NCBI RefSeq assembly: GCF_000003815.2
Contig: NC_049986.1
Coordinates: forward strand, 17,866,457-17,930,456
Length of the DNA: 64,000 bases
Direction: 5' to 3'
From: Branchiostoma floridae
Taxonomy: Eukaryota; Chordata; Leptocardii; Amphioxiformes; Branchiostomatidae
This document shows positions 43,201 through 55,400 of this stretch, piece by piece. Numbering within the stretch: position 1 is the first letter of the stretch; each line of letters opens with the position of its first letter. The translations under genes were made by a program, and so were the position numbers. The notes under the pieces are model-generated. The model was given only the letters and a program-made list of their open reading frames with translations, had not been told where the DNA came from and did not search any database.

Positions 43201-45282
43201 AAACAAATAAAATCAAACAGGCAGTCTTTCTACGGTATGTTGGTAATACATGAGGATACAATGATGTCACAGTTACACTCCCTTATTATTGTTATGCAAC
43301 AAAACAGAGTTGGTTCAACTTAATATGTAAAGAAATGACCAGAAATTGACTTGGGAGACCTATAAATTGACTAGAATTGAAAAAAAAGCAACAATTTCTC
43401 ATCCAAGTTGATTGTAAGACCTAGTTTTTACGTCATAGTTGTCTGTCTATGGGTTTGACGTCATCTTTCAGCTGAATGGGTAGAATTTCTTTGGACCAGC
43501 TCCAGTATTACTTAACAGCCGGGTTTTAAGTAATGTCCACAGGTCACGCACCTTTGGATAAGACTTAAAGATGGCCTTTTGTAAGGGTCTAAACTGATGC
43601 AACACAGCTATGTTTACGTCAATTACTAAAGGTGGCATCTCACTGCTCTTGGGGCACTGGTGTGGCACTGCAGGGCTTGAAAGATTATTTAACGCATTTC
43701 CTTTAACAAAGAATGTAGATATGATGATGTACATTTTTTTCTGGGAATCAGACACAATTCTTTTCCCTAGACCTAAGGCCAATTAATGCTTAATTTTGAC
43801 CTGAAAGGTCAGTTTTTACTCAGTTGGTAACTTTCAGAGTATAGATTTTATCTATAAATGACCATGATGATTTCTATTGTCATTTTCTTAAAAAAAGAAT
43901 GTAGATATGATGATATACAATCCTGTACTAACCTATTTTCCACTGCAGGTCTTCATGCTGTGGAGTGTCCTCTGTCCAGGGCTGCTCACGATGTTCTCTC
44001 CTTTCCTTACGATGCTGGAGGCTGACCAGAGAGTCTGAGGACAATAGACAACAACCATAATCTTAGACATTCCTGCAGTATAGATATTGAGTGATCTCAA
44101 TATATCCGGACTAGCTTGTCTAAGAGTTCACAAAGTGGCTGCCACAGTAGTTTTGTGCATAGTACAGTGGTTAGTGACCCTGCCTCTGGACCAAGAGGTT
44201 GACTGTTTGGAACAACAGGTATTTCAAAAGCTGTAAGCAGCTTTTCTCAAGACATCTGAGAGACGTTTTCAGAACATTGATATGACAATTATTCCTTGTA
44301 TGGTAAGCATTCCCTTGTAATTGTATTGTATGGTTGCATAAGTATGCATTAACCTATTGTGCACAATTCAGCATCTTCTGCTGTGCAAAAGATGCTGCAA
44401 TGTATTTTAGTGTTCATGCACTTCATAGATTGAACCTATAAATCAATTATTAATTACTGATAGCAAGACTTAGTCCTCCTCCCAAAAAACTGACAAAGAC
44501 AATATACAACCTAACAAGCACACTCTTGGAGGATGTCTCAAAAAGTCAAGGAAAACATGATTTTTGAGCATGTACATTTTGTATCAGCGCATCCTTTCAA
44601 AGACATTTCCTACCCGTAATGTTACACTGACAAGGACGCATTTAGGATCATGTTTCTTTTTACCTCCATAACAACAGCAGACAGTACAGTAGGTACGTTG
44701 TGAAGACTGCAGAGAATTCTCAAGGTGCAAACACTCCACATCTTCTGGAGTTAACTGCACTGATTTCTCCTCAGGAGGGATTACATGACAGTCAGGAGAG
44801 ACTTTGCTTTCCTCCGGAGTTTGTTCCTTGTCCTTGCTGTCCCTTGGGCTGACTGCAGTGAGGAACTTTGTCTCTGGAAGAGGAGACAAACTCCTGCACT
44901 CCGGTGTATCCATGTAGGGAAGCAGGTTTCTACATCCTAGCGAGGATTGAGATTGTTGAGGCATGGCTTGTTTGGCCTTTGCAATCCCCGGACTGGGAGA
45001 TCTAGGAGAAATAATCTTCACTGGGGAAGTCTTTGTCCTTCTGCTGAAGTGCACTGAACTCCGACAGCTTGGAAGTCCTGCCTTTGAGTTTGTTTGCTTC
45101 GTGCGTCCTCCTGGCCTCGGGCTTGGTGCACGTGGAGTTGCAGATTTTGGCCTTGAGCGCAACGAACCGCGCTTCCTTTGTTCTCGAACCACAAGCGGGG
45201 AAGACTTAGGAGAAAGATCCCTTGAGCGGGCCGCCTGACATCTTGGAGTAGGAGTTCTCGATCTTGCTTTAGAACTTGACAT
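37286..45282 (-). CDS. DUF4347-like (caspase-fold) domain protein, paralogue B, 10 exons
   Basis: Exons: 45282-44664, 44034-43933, 42990-42863, 41346-41266, 40848-40815, 40495-40425, 39151-39066, 38244-38136, 37767-37692, 37380-37286 (stop TGA). They give 466 residues. Internal exon lengths 102, 128, 81, 34, 71, 86, 109 and 76 equal those of paralogue A. The start is ATG at 45282; an in-frame TAA lies at 45312-45310 with no ATG between. Residues 1-206 are Ser/Pro/Arg-rich and end YCTVCCCYGG. The C-terminal domain reads LVSSTVPKAKFLPLTVK, VLVVSYDHQSDSFEKIL, YMQGGPAHLYLKKNK, IHIMGCNVMGYPKYVGID (Cys398) and ends YSNLDRVFGL. The His position of DUF4347 is Gln345. The gene is convergent with paralogue A, about 2.4 kb apart, implying inverted duplication. 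Function is unknown. Confidence 0.86.
38136..38244 (-). CDS. Paralogue B, exon 8: GCNVMG motif exon
   Basis: Encodes FWKALGNMMSKLEPDSTV and IHIMGCNVMGYPKYVGID, nearly identical to paralogue A. The junction with exon 7 gives Cys where paralogue A has Trp (MVC versus MVW). Confidence 0.9.
38284..38385 (-). repeat. Dispersed repeat with GGTCAGACGTTTCAGATA core, reverse copy
   Basis: CACTGACGAAAGATAGTGGA, CATTTCAGATAGCATCC-like sequence and CAATTGCTTGAGTAACCGC read on the minus strand as the same unit. Lies in intron 7 of paralogue B. Confidence 0.65.
38431..38830. mobile_element. Enlarged fold-back MITE with internal tandem duplication
   Basis: Same family ends, but the left arm occurs twice (TTCATCTTTATCTGTGGGGT and TTCACCTTTATCTGAGGGGT), each followed by CCAATCAGCACCAAGGACA. 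Lies in intron 7 of paralogue B. Confidence 0.65.
41532..41635 (+). repeat. Dispersed repeat with GGTCAGACGTTT core, upstream of paralogue B exon 4
   Basis: GCAGTTACTCAAGCAGCTAG, then GGGAATGGTCAGACGTTTTA and CTTTTGTCAGCGACACTGAA. Confidence 0.7.
44155..44225 (+). mobile_element. SINE head fragment
   Basis: TAGTACAGTGGTTAGTGACC and GGTTGACTGTTTGGAAC match box A and a decayed box B of the copy at 62.35 kb. Intron 1 of paralogue B. Confidence 0.5.
44664..45282 (-). CDS. Paralogue B, exon 1: basic Ser/Pro-rich N-terminal region
   Basis: 619 nt, ending in phase 1 at TATGGAG/GTAAAA. It starts MSSSKARSRTPTPR. Shared with paralogue A are EQR, SRP-x-SA, RRTKTS, LLPYM, SPRD and the CC-containing end. 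It is 60 residues shorter, so the region tolerates indels, as disordered segments do. Confidence 0.82.
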
Positions 45283-45424
45283 TTTTTCTCGTCTCACTCT
45301 CTGTACGTTTTAGGGCCTGGTCATATGCAAAAAGCAGCCAGCAGGCCGATTTGAGGTAGCTTTCATGAATAACAAAGGTTCAAACAAACGAACGATATGA
45401 TAGCTGCACGACTACAGACTGAGG

Positions 45425-45705
45425 GCATCCTTGTGATGGTCATGCATATGCCGTACAGAGTTCAACCGTCTTGTAAAAGGAAACGATGTCTTAAAAGATC
45501 CTTCTCTGCCGCTGGCTCTGTCACAGCCTGCTTGAAAAGTCTACAATGTCAAAATCGTACGCCTTATGATGGTCATGCATAGAAGAGTTTAGCTGTCTTG
45601 TTAAAGAAAACTCTGTCTTAGAAGATCCTTCTCTGCAGTTGGTTCTGTCAAAATCTGCTTGAAAACTCTGCGACATGAAAATCGTACGCCGCCCTACGAC
45701 AAATG
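45425..45705. repeat. Two-copy repeat just upstream of paralogue B
   Basis: AGATCCTTCTCTGC, then GGTTCTGTCA or GGCTCTGTCA and AAAATCGTACGCC occur twice (near 45500 and 45625). A related unit is at 1320-1450 (GTTCTGTCACAGCCTG, AAAATCGTAC). Confidence 0.65.
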
Positions 45706-46249
45706 GGATCGTGTCTCTACCAGCGACACTGCCAATGACACGGACAGATATAAACTCTTGAACCGAGCCTGGCATTTATCCATTCAGACATGTCGGTACC
45801 AGAGTCAGTGTAGTATTAATGATGTGGTATTCATGTGTCACTAACTCGTTAATCTTTTTCTTTTCTTAAATGTCATTGATTTGATTACTTTTGCCTGGGC
45901 AGAGAAATACAAAGTGGGTCACCTAACAGCCGGATACGCACACATAGGCCGATTATTACACAAACTTTGCCCATGTAACTAAATGCAACAGCATGTTAAG
46001 TTCATGGTGATTAATTTTGAGGCAGGGAGAAAGTGGAGTGTTCAGATTGGTCTTAAGTTTGTGGCAACATTATAGTCCTATACTGTACAGTAAATGAAAC
46101 ACCAATTCTAAGCGGTGAAGTGGTCACTGCAAAAACCACAAACATAGAATCAAGGCAAAAACTTAAAAAATAACAATACATTTTTTGGGTCACAGGGTAG
46201 AAGTTCAAAGAAAGAGAAAAGTACACAATTTCACACAAACTGATTATCT

Positions 46250-46255
46250 TTTATT
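46250..46255 (-). terminator. Candidate polyadenylation signal of the IQ-protein gene
   Basis: AATAAA on the minus strand, about 190 nt after the TAG stop at 46447. No competing AATAAA lies between them. Confidence 0.45.
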
Positions 46256-46446
46256 TAGAAGAAAAGCAGGATAAATCATGTATCTAGCTGGCCTGAGGTT
46301 AAAAGTTCAGGACATAAATTTGTATCTATTACATGTAAATGTCAGCTGGATTTATAGAGTGCAGGCAAAACCATATAATGGCAAAGAAATATAATCATAA
46401 GGGGAACCCATATATCTATAATTGCAGCATAATTTCCAGATAAACC

Positions 46447-49400
46447 CTAAAACTCAGTCTGTTTCTCTCCAGCAACCTCTGGGTGGTACAAAAAAAGAAT
46501 AATATTATATAAACTGTTTAACTACATGTATACATTTTTTCCAGCTCTTAATTTTCCACATTCCACTCGTTTTGGAGCCCAAGTTGTCAATCTGTCACCA
46601 TACAAAAATAATTTTTCACCAATTTATGTTTTGAAGTTCAGACTTTTTGGACGGATGGGGTAAATCTATATTCTGTCCCAACCAGCATCCTACATGTGTA
46701 GGTACACGTGAGAAGTTGAACTAGAGGGCATTGAACGAGAAAGTGGACGCCTGACATCAATCTTGCATGACAGGGAGCTATGTTGGACCTTTATGTCACC
46801 AGAGGGATGATTTGAGCTGAGTTGAGTCTTCTTGACGTGACATTGTCAGGGACCCACAGTGTAGACACAAATCACTCACCTGTCAGGCAGGTGAGTGACT
46901 GGAAACTTTATACCTGTGTAGCAAAAAAGGTCAGCTGTGCCGTTTGTTTACTGTTGGTGTCATATTGCTGTGCTGTGTCACATGATGAGGTGCATGGTTA
47001 GCATGACTGGAGGGTGTGTGGCTCAAAGCCCAGAGGTAATGGGTTCGAGTCCTCTGACGTGCTTGGACGTTGTGCCCTTGGGAAAGGCACTTTACAAGAA
47101 TTTCCTCACATCACTTATGTCCTGTTCAGGGCTAAAAATACTGGGTGCATGTGCACCCAGGCGCACCCAAAATCGGAGCTGTGCACCCAATTATTTTCTG
47201 TGGGTGCACAGGGTTCACCCAAATATTTTCATTTCAAAACATTTATGTATGTAAAGATATCACTGTATACTAGTATGCATCATATTCTTGACATGATGAG
47301 ATCTAAGTGTTAGAAAGATAATAAAAATGTCTGTCATGCTACTTGTTTAAGAATTTGATAGTAGTAGCTTGTAACTAAGTTTTATTATTAGGTTATTACT
47401 TACATTCAAGTGGTGCACCCAAACAGTTTTTGGTGCACCCAATTTTTTGAGCTGGGTGCACCAGTGCACCTAATCCCAAAAATGAATTTCGAGCCCTGCA
47501 TGTTACTTCCATACTGGATGGGACATTAACCAGAGTATGATTTTGTTTTGAAAAAATAGTGAAAACATGAGGCCACATTATCATCGGTGTCCATATATTT
47601 ATATTCTAACAACATAACTGTTATTGGAAGGAATCCAGCACCAAGGACAAGCATCTGAGTCAAGACATATTGTGACATCCCTATTATCACTTCAAGGCCT
47701 GACTGAAATGAGAACTTTGCTTAGTATAAAATTTGTCTAACATTGGAAGGCACCAAGGACAGACATCTGAGACTTCATGGAAACTTGGTGGCTTCCTTGA
47801 TCAACTTAAAAACTATCTGACTGGAGGTAAAAATTTTGCTCAATATGAATTTGTCTGCCATCGGGAGGCATTTAGCACCAAGGAGAGACATCTGAGATTT
47901 GACGGCGTAATCCAATATCAACTTGAAAAGGCCCTGGCAGGAACATTACTTAGGATAAAATTATGCCACCATTGGAAGGCATTTAGCACCAAGGACAGAC
48001 ATGTTATCTAAGAGATTCTATAGGGCACCACTAATTAACTTAACATGACCCTAACTGGAAGTGGACCTTCCCTTTTGTGATGTTTTCTGGACAACTGCTC
48101 TAGTAGCTAGTATTGCTGAGATTAAGATAGAAGAATTTTGCTGCAAATTCTGAAAATTGATACGTTGTATATAGTCAAGTGGGTAAAGTAGTCCATACCT
48201 GAGATTTTGCCACTCTTGCTGGGACTTGGTGAACTTTGTCCTTTAACCTTTCCAGCTCTCTGCTGATCCGCTGTCATGCTATCTGCAGCATCAGTCGACC
48301 CTTGACTTGCTGTGTTGCTGGATGCTCCTTCTGCTGACCCCTGACCAGTCGTGTTTTTGGATGAGCTGTCTGGTGACCCCTGACCCATGAAGTTGTTTGT
48401 TGAGTCCTCTGATGACCCCTGACCTTTTCCATCCTGGTCATCTTGGGTCTGGGTGGAGGTCATTCCTGTGCTGTTGGGCTTTGCCTGGCCAAATTTCCGA
48501 ATCAGAAGTGGTGACCTTTCACCCACAGGGTCAGCCAGCTTTGCTGTTCTTGGTGACCTCTGACCCATCCTGGAGCTGGGTATGGGAGAAGCGGTGTTCC
48601 GAGCTGGTCTTTCATGTAGGACTGCCTTCTTCACAGTCAGAGCGCGACGTCTGAACTGCCTGCAATTACAGTAAAGGCAGTGCTATGAATGAAACATAAA
48701 AAATCTAAATAGCTGCTGGACAGACACAAGTTTTCTTTAGCAAGTTAATGGTCTGAAGGCACCAAATCTGTACTGAGAAGTGGCTTAATGTCAGTACAAT
48801 TTAGATATAGCCTTTGAGGTATTCAAAGATAATATTATAGCTGCCGAGAGAGGTTGGAAACTTACTGTTTGTTTATTTGTTTATCTTTATTTTACCAGGG
48901 TAACATATCGCCAATTAAGGCATTTTTCAAAGTTCCCTTCTTTACCCTTGTGCATGCAAAGGCCTGCTATCACTGATCGTTGAGGTATCCTCATTGTATT
49001 TCAAAAATAGCAACTTGCAGGACAGGAGTAATTAGTCTTCTTGTTGATCATATGTATGATTTGTTGTCGTGGAAATCTTGGGAGGAATTTTAATTAGTCC
49101 TGTTCACTGTAGATAACGGTTGTTACACATCACCACAACACCATCACATACCTCTGGATCACCCGAGCCATCCGCTGCTCTGTCTCTAGGTCTTTTCTCG
49201 TCTTGTAGCCACGGAACCATCTACAAACAAACAAACAAACAAGCAAATGAATTATCTTAAATATTGTTGCCCACAAAGACAAAACTAGATGCACTAGTTT
49301 TTTGAATGGGGAAAAGGCGCACAACTTTTTTCTTGAAGATCTGGGCAGTACCATTGCAACACAACAAATGGACACAACAAATCCAGTTCCCTAAAAGCTT

Positions 49401-52400
49401 CTAACACTGATAGCTAGAGGAAACTTTTGAGCAAAACTACAATTGAAATCATAGGAGATACAGACGTTCTACTGAGAACATTTGCTTACAAAAAAAAATT
49501 GCTTACAAAATTTGTTTTTCATAACAATATTCAACAGTTGAGTTGACATGTGTCATTGTGCAACAGATGTCTGACACTTTGGCCATTACTTGGCCAATGG
49601 CTATCAGACTAATTCGACTCAACATCCTGGTCAACTCAGTCCCACACCCTAACCCTAACTGTAACCCTGGCAAAGTTGACAAGGGCTTTGGGGCTAAGTT
49701 GATCAGGGTTTTGGACTCGGTTGACCAGGAAGTTGACAATGCTGAGTTGTTAGGCTGACTTGTCCTGATCCCAGTGCAACAAGTCTTACCTGCAGTGTGG
49801 ACATGACTTGTAGTGGGGAAAGAACTGGTCCAGTTGAAAATCTTCAAACATATTTGAGCCAAGTCTCCTTACAGCCTTGCATTTCACAGCGCAAGAGGTC
49901 TAGTCTGACATCATATATACGTCATCAGAGAAAGTCTAATTAAAGCGCTAATTATAGAGTTGCCAACAAGCAAGTCTTATTGGGAGGAGGCATTTTTAGT
50001 TTTAACTTTTTTCCCGTTTCATTATCAAACATTTACAACTTTTGGAAAGGAACACCTTTTCACTTTGAGCTTTTGGACAACCATTTCAAGTTTTCAACCA
50101 TGCCAGATTTGATTTACCTTGCATAGATATTCAACATTTTCACATTAGACCCCATTTCTTCAGATATAAGATGGGCTATTCCACTAAAGGGTGATGCTAC
50201 TAATCATCCACAAACTTAGAGTCATAATTATGGGTGTCATTTTTCTCCAGTAGTGATGAAGCTATTCATTTATCTTGTACCATGGCTACAAAGATAATAA
50301 TTTTCCTAATTGGCCCAAATCACTACCATTAGATACAATCAGGAATAGTCATGTTGCGTCCATAGCAACTGGATGAACAGGTGTTCAAATTTTGTCATAT
50401 TGAGGTGGTTGATGAAAATGCAGGAGCTTCAATAAAGCAATGTCTTTACATTGAGTGTAAAAGGTAAAAGGTAAGGTAGTCCTTTAGCCCTTGATCATAT
50501 ATATTAAGTGAATGGATTGTTATCCACTGCATCTGTATTGGAAGGCACAGCCTATGCCTGTTCTTCTGCCGCCTTTCACCTTAGAACTGGAGTGAGAAAA
50601 GTTGTGTACAGCTCCTTTCCCAAGGAAACTACGTTTTAGTACGTATGTCTAGGATTGCCTGTAATCAAACCTGTAACTCTCAATCTCATGCCCAGTACCC
50701 TAGCCATTCTGCCATTTGAGGCCACGAGTCTGTGTTATGTGAAGTCTGAACAAAGCTTGTGGCATTTCATGGTACACAATGTGTATTACCTTTGAATGAT
50801 AACCGCTGCCAACATCAGCTGCTTCAGCTCTGTTGCTGTGTACGTCCGTCGGGGCTGTTCTGTGATGTACCCATCACGTGTTGTAGCAATGGTCTCCCCT
50901 TTGATATAAAGATGCCAAAAGAAAATTAATACTTTGTATCATAAAGTATGTTGAAAAGATAGAATATGCATTGAGAGAATACAAAGTGTTTGAACTTGTA
51001 AATATATATACAAGCAATGTATATTTTAGTCTGTCTTGACTGCATGTTACTAGAAGTACTTTGTAACCTTCTATCATAGAGAAAGTTTTTTGTATGTTTG
51101 CCACACAGTTGCGACAAGGAGGGCCTGTAGAAGTCCTGTACGTCATGTACTTACATTATAGATGTTACTGTTTGAAGCTGAATGGGAGTAGTTTTGCTGA
51201 AAGCTATGCGTCCAACTATTCATAATAAAGCTATGTGTCTAATCATTCATAACCAACTATTTTTGCTTGCACCGTTCTGCAGGTGTCCGTCTGCTGGTCT
51301 CCCTGGCTGCAGTACTGCATCTTGTTGCATGGTGGCACTGCTGTCATGTCCATTTGTACCTTCATGTTGAAAATAAAGTGTATGTGCCATATTCATTTTC
51401 TGGCAATTATACAGAAAAAATCTCTGAATACTCTTCCTGCCGTCCAGTAGTTCCAGATTCTTAACTTAAAAATAATGATTGTTTCATATTTCCTGAGAAT
51501 TTTGTAATCAGCTTTATGATATGAGTGAATTGTTCCATTATAACTTGAAAATAGAATACCCTAAGTAGAGATCTTATTTATGTACTCACCATTTGTTGTA
51601 ACTGGACTTTTTCCATTTTCTTCATTGTGACCATTTTCTATTTCCTTCTGCTGCAGTACTGGTTCTTGCTGCAATGTGGCGCTGTCATTGCCTGAGACAG
51701 AACAAAAGATTTAGAAAGGACAAAAAATGACCATGAAAAACAGAATTTCCTAAGTTTGAGGCTAACTCTACTGAAAGTAGGCTTTGTTGATTATTCTATA
51801 GCTGCAAATCATGTTTTACCAGTAGATAATATTTTCATACTTAGCTTTTTACTTCATGACTGTGTGTTAATAAATACCTTCATTAAAATAATGTGAAAGG
51901 AGCGTGCAATTCTGCAACCGATTGCAAAATGGTTTTGTTCGTTTGTTTGTTCGTTCATTCATTTATTCACTCTTTCATTTTGTGATACAGTCCATTTTGG
52001 CATTGCATTACAATTATAAACAATAACAGCAAAAGACATTTTCAAGTGAAGCTGATGTAGCCATTAAGTTCATTCACCTCTCTGACCCAGTTTTAAGATT
52101 CAATCATCTTAACCATGATATGAGTATCAGGTATTATGATTTTCCTTTTTGTTGCCCCCCTTGTTCAAACACTAATCCATTAAGGGCTATTGGGTCTCTA
52201 TACACCTTTTGGAAAAAGAAGCTACATCAAATATTGAGAAAGTCATCCAGAGTGAGCAACGATTTCCGAACAAACAATATCAGCAGGCGATACAGTAGTT
52301 TTATGTGGCCTAAGTGTTTTATTTCATTGCCAAACTGCATCTGTTTTTACTTCATACTGTCTATAGCTAATATTAAAACATGACAAACTAGAGTTCCTCG

Positions 52401-55400
52401 AACACATATCTTCGCCAAATAAACAATTTCTATGGAAGATAGTTCTTTTTGAATGATTAATGTGTATAAGTCCATATGTTATCTAGTCACATCATGTAGT
52501 GGTTGGTTGGATTATGAACATTGTGAGTAGATTAGTCTATTCTGTCGGTGTACATAATGCAGCAAATCTTTTGGCGATGTGAATGAATGTCTTTGCATAA
52601 TCAGAACAATTTGTACAGGTATGAGGTTACTGTTCTATTTTGTGTTGTCATAATTACTTTCGGAGAGCTGGTTATGTTTTGGGTAGCGTTTGTATGTATG
52701 TATGTATGTATGTATGTATGTATGTAGAAACCAGCAAATTGAAGACCGGCTGAATGGATTGAAGTGATATTTGGTATGTGGGTAGGTCTTGGAAACCTGG
52801 AAACCACAGGAAGTCACGCCGATAATTGCATTCGTCACTCACCAAACCTCGGCCACTGTAACAGTTGTTCCTTCCAATTTACGGAACTTTTTAACTCACC
52901 AAGGGTCATCTAAGGGCCATATGTAAGGATTGCTACGACCCCCGCCTTGGTGAACGTTTGTTTCAATCTCATGAAAATAGAAAGTAAAGTTTTGCAGTCG
53001 CGAGTTAAGTCAGAGGTATTTTACAGAGTCCAAGGTTATGATTTCTGCGACTGTCCGATGACAGCCGCCTGTCACCTTTGGCGATTTGTATTTCTCGCAA
53101 TGATGTCAGTTCTTTCTAGCCGACCTTTCCCTTACAACATGACATCTCTGTTAAGAGTTGAGGAATGCGTGGATAATTGACGGTGACCCTTTTGACCTAA
53201 GTGCTGTTCTTCAACATGTTGGGTTTGTCTTGTCCCAGCACTTGGTCACTTGTTGTTTTAACCTAGTTCACAGATGTAAGTACTATGTGTTACAAGCCGT
53301 CATTGTTCAATTATGTTATATTACTGACTTTACATAGTACTTATTCGTTTGTTTAGACCCATGTAGTGTTACTGGCACATGGAACACCAAGTTTCCTTGC
53401 AGTCCATCATAAGAAAATACACCTGAAGTGTCTCGTAGATATTAGCTCTACATCTTTATATCAAGTGATATTCGTCAAGTTCCCTCTACTACATTTTTAC
53501 CGTTCCCATGATATAGTGTTGCTTTTATTGTTGATCTGTATATAGATATAAGCAACACTTGTATATAGATATGTTATATTTCAACTGCTATGAATCCTTT
53601 GCTGTGTGCCGTCGTATTGACATCAATTCAGCAAGCTATTTAATTGCTTAATTTTATAGATACGTGTTGGACACGGTCAGGCTTTGTATTTTGCTAACAT
53701 GAACCATGACCATTTATAGGCATTTTTCAGCCAGTAGTCTCTACCAGACTCCATCCTGGCGGAATAGTACACGGATGACCTAGTAACATCCCTGGTCAAT
53801 CAGAATTTCATGCCTCCAAGACAACGTCTGTTTATCAGGGAGCCCCTGCTTCCACTGGCTCCTTTGACCTACTTTATTAGACTATTTTTAGACATGTATG
53901 GGTCGATTCAAGTCCTTTCAGGTGACTCCGTCACAAGTATTTTTCAACCGTTATAGAAGTTTCCCTAAGTAATTATATTAAATACAGAGTGATTTATATA
54001 ATTTGCATCTCATTATGTTGATAATCATCCAAAGTACCTACCTACCAAAAACAAAAAATATCCATCAATCCCCTCAGGAGTTATCCATCTAAAAAGTTAC
54101 GAAATATAACACCCACTGCAATTCCAAACAAGCTGCTAGGGGGCCCAAAATTAGACCATTGACTCCTAGTACCAACAGCTATCCACCAGTAAAAAATCAC
54201 GAACCTGGCACTTCTGGAAAATTTAGGCGCAAACTTTGATGCTCACTTGCAGTACCAAAACAATTTGCCAGGAGGCCCATTATCGAACTTGACCTTCCTT
54301 TCTGTGTCCCCTACCTATCAACCAAATATCATTAACATCCATCAAGAACATCTCGAGTTATCTTGCTTACAGACAAACGCACTTACATACAAAGCCAGCT
54401 ACAGCACCATAGGTAAAAGGTAGCTAAACCATTCTCGCACATGGCAATCCTTTCCACAGCCGCTACAGACCTGCCAAATATCGTGGAAATCGCCCAGCTA
54501 CATTTTGACTTATGCCTCCCGAAAAAACACCAAAAAAAATACCAAGCTCGCTAATGTACCATAGGAAAACGCCAGGTAACCCATTTTCGAACTAGGCATG
54601 CCTTTCAACAACCGCTACACACCTGCAAAAAATAAAAAAGTTCCATCCACAATTTCTCGAGTTATATCCTGTTGACCTACATACAGACCCAAGTCGGCAA
54701 AAACATAAGCTTCTTGGCGAAGCTAATGACTCGGTAAGAGCAGCTGGAATAAAAGACTTGTTGTCTCACCTTTATTTGATTCTTCATTACCTGGTGGTTT
54801 AGGTGCGTTGCTTGTCACTGCTGAGATGGCACTGAAAATTAAGAAAATTGAAAATTAATTAATACATTTATAATATATCTATTCAGTTTAAATTAGTGTA
54901 GTGAAAAATTGCGAATCTTCCACTGAATTAGAAAGAATGCTTTATACAGACTACAATACAGGTTCAGTGTACCAGAAAATTAAGAAAATTGAAAATTAAT
55001 TAATACATTTATAATATATCTATTCAGTTTAAATTAGTGTAGTGAAAAATTGCGAATCTTCCACTGAATTAGAAAGAATGCTTTATACAGACTACAATAC
55101 AGGTTCAGTGTACCAGAGAAGTTCCTCTTTCAACTGTAGGTACAATGAACAGAAGGCCACTGCTTAAGGAACAAAGCAGGTGATCTAAACACAGGTGAGT
55201 TTCCCACAGGTGCGACAAGAACAGGTAATTCCAGGTGTTAACAAAACAGACTCCACAGCAAACAGAGAAAGGTCCACAGGTCAGGGTACCCACCATAAAC
55301 ATACATGACAACCTGTGTTGTACATAATAACCGACTGTGCTGTTGGCATTTGATGTGATAACAAAGATGAAGGAAAGGTCAGGTTAAATAACTGGGTATA

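Noticed and set aside
45283-45297. Upstream extension of paralogue B start (MRREK)
   Set aside because: The codon at 45297 is GTG, not ATG, and an in-frame stop lies at 45312-45310. The ATG at 45282 is the first Met.
49645-49670. Telomere-like CCCTAACCCTAACTGTAACCC (also GGGTTAGGG near 55585)
   Set aside because: Only about two perfect units at each site, within ordinary repeat-like sequence. Too short to call an interstitial telomere.
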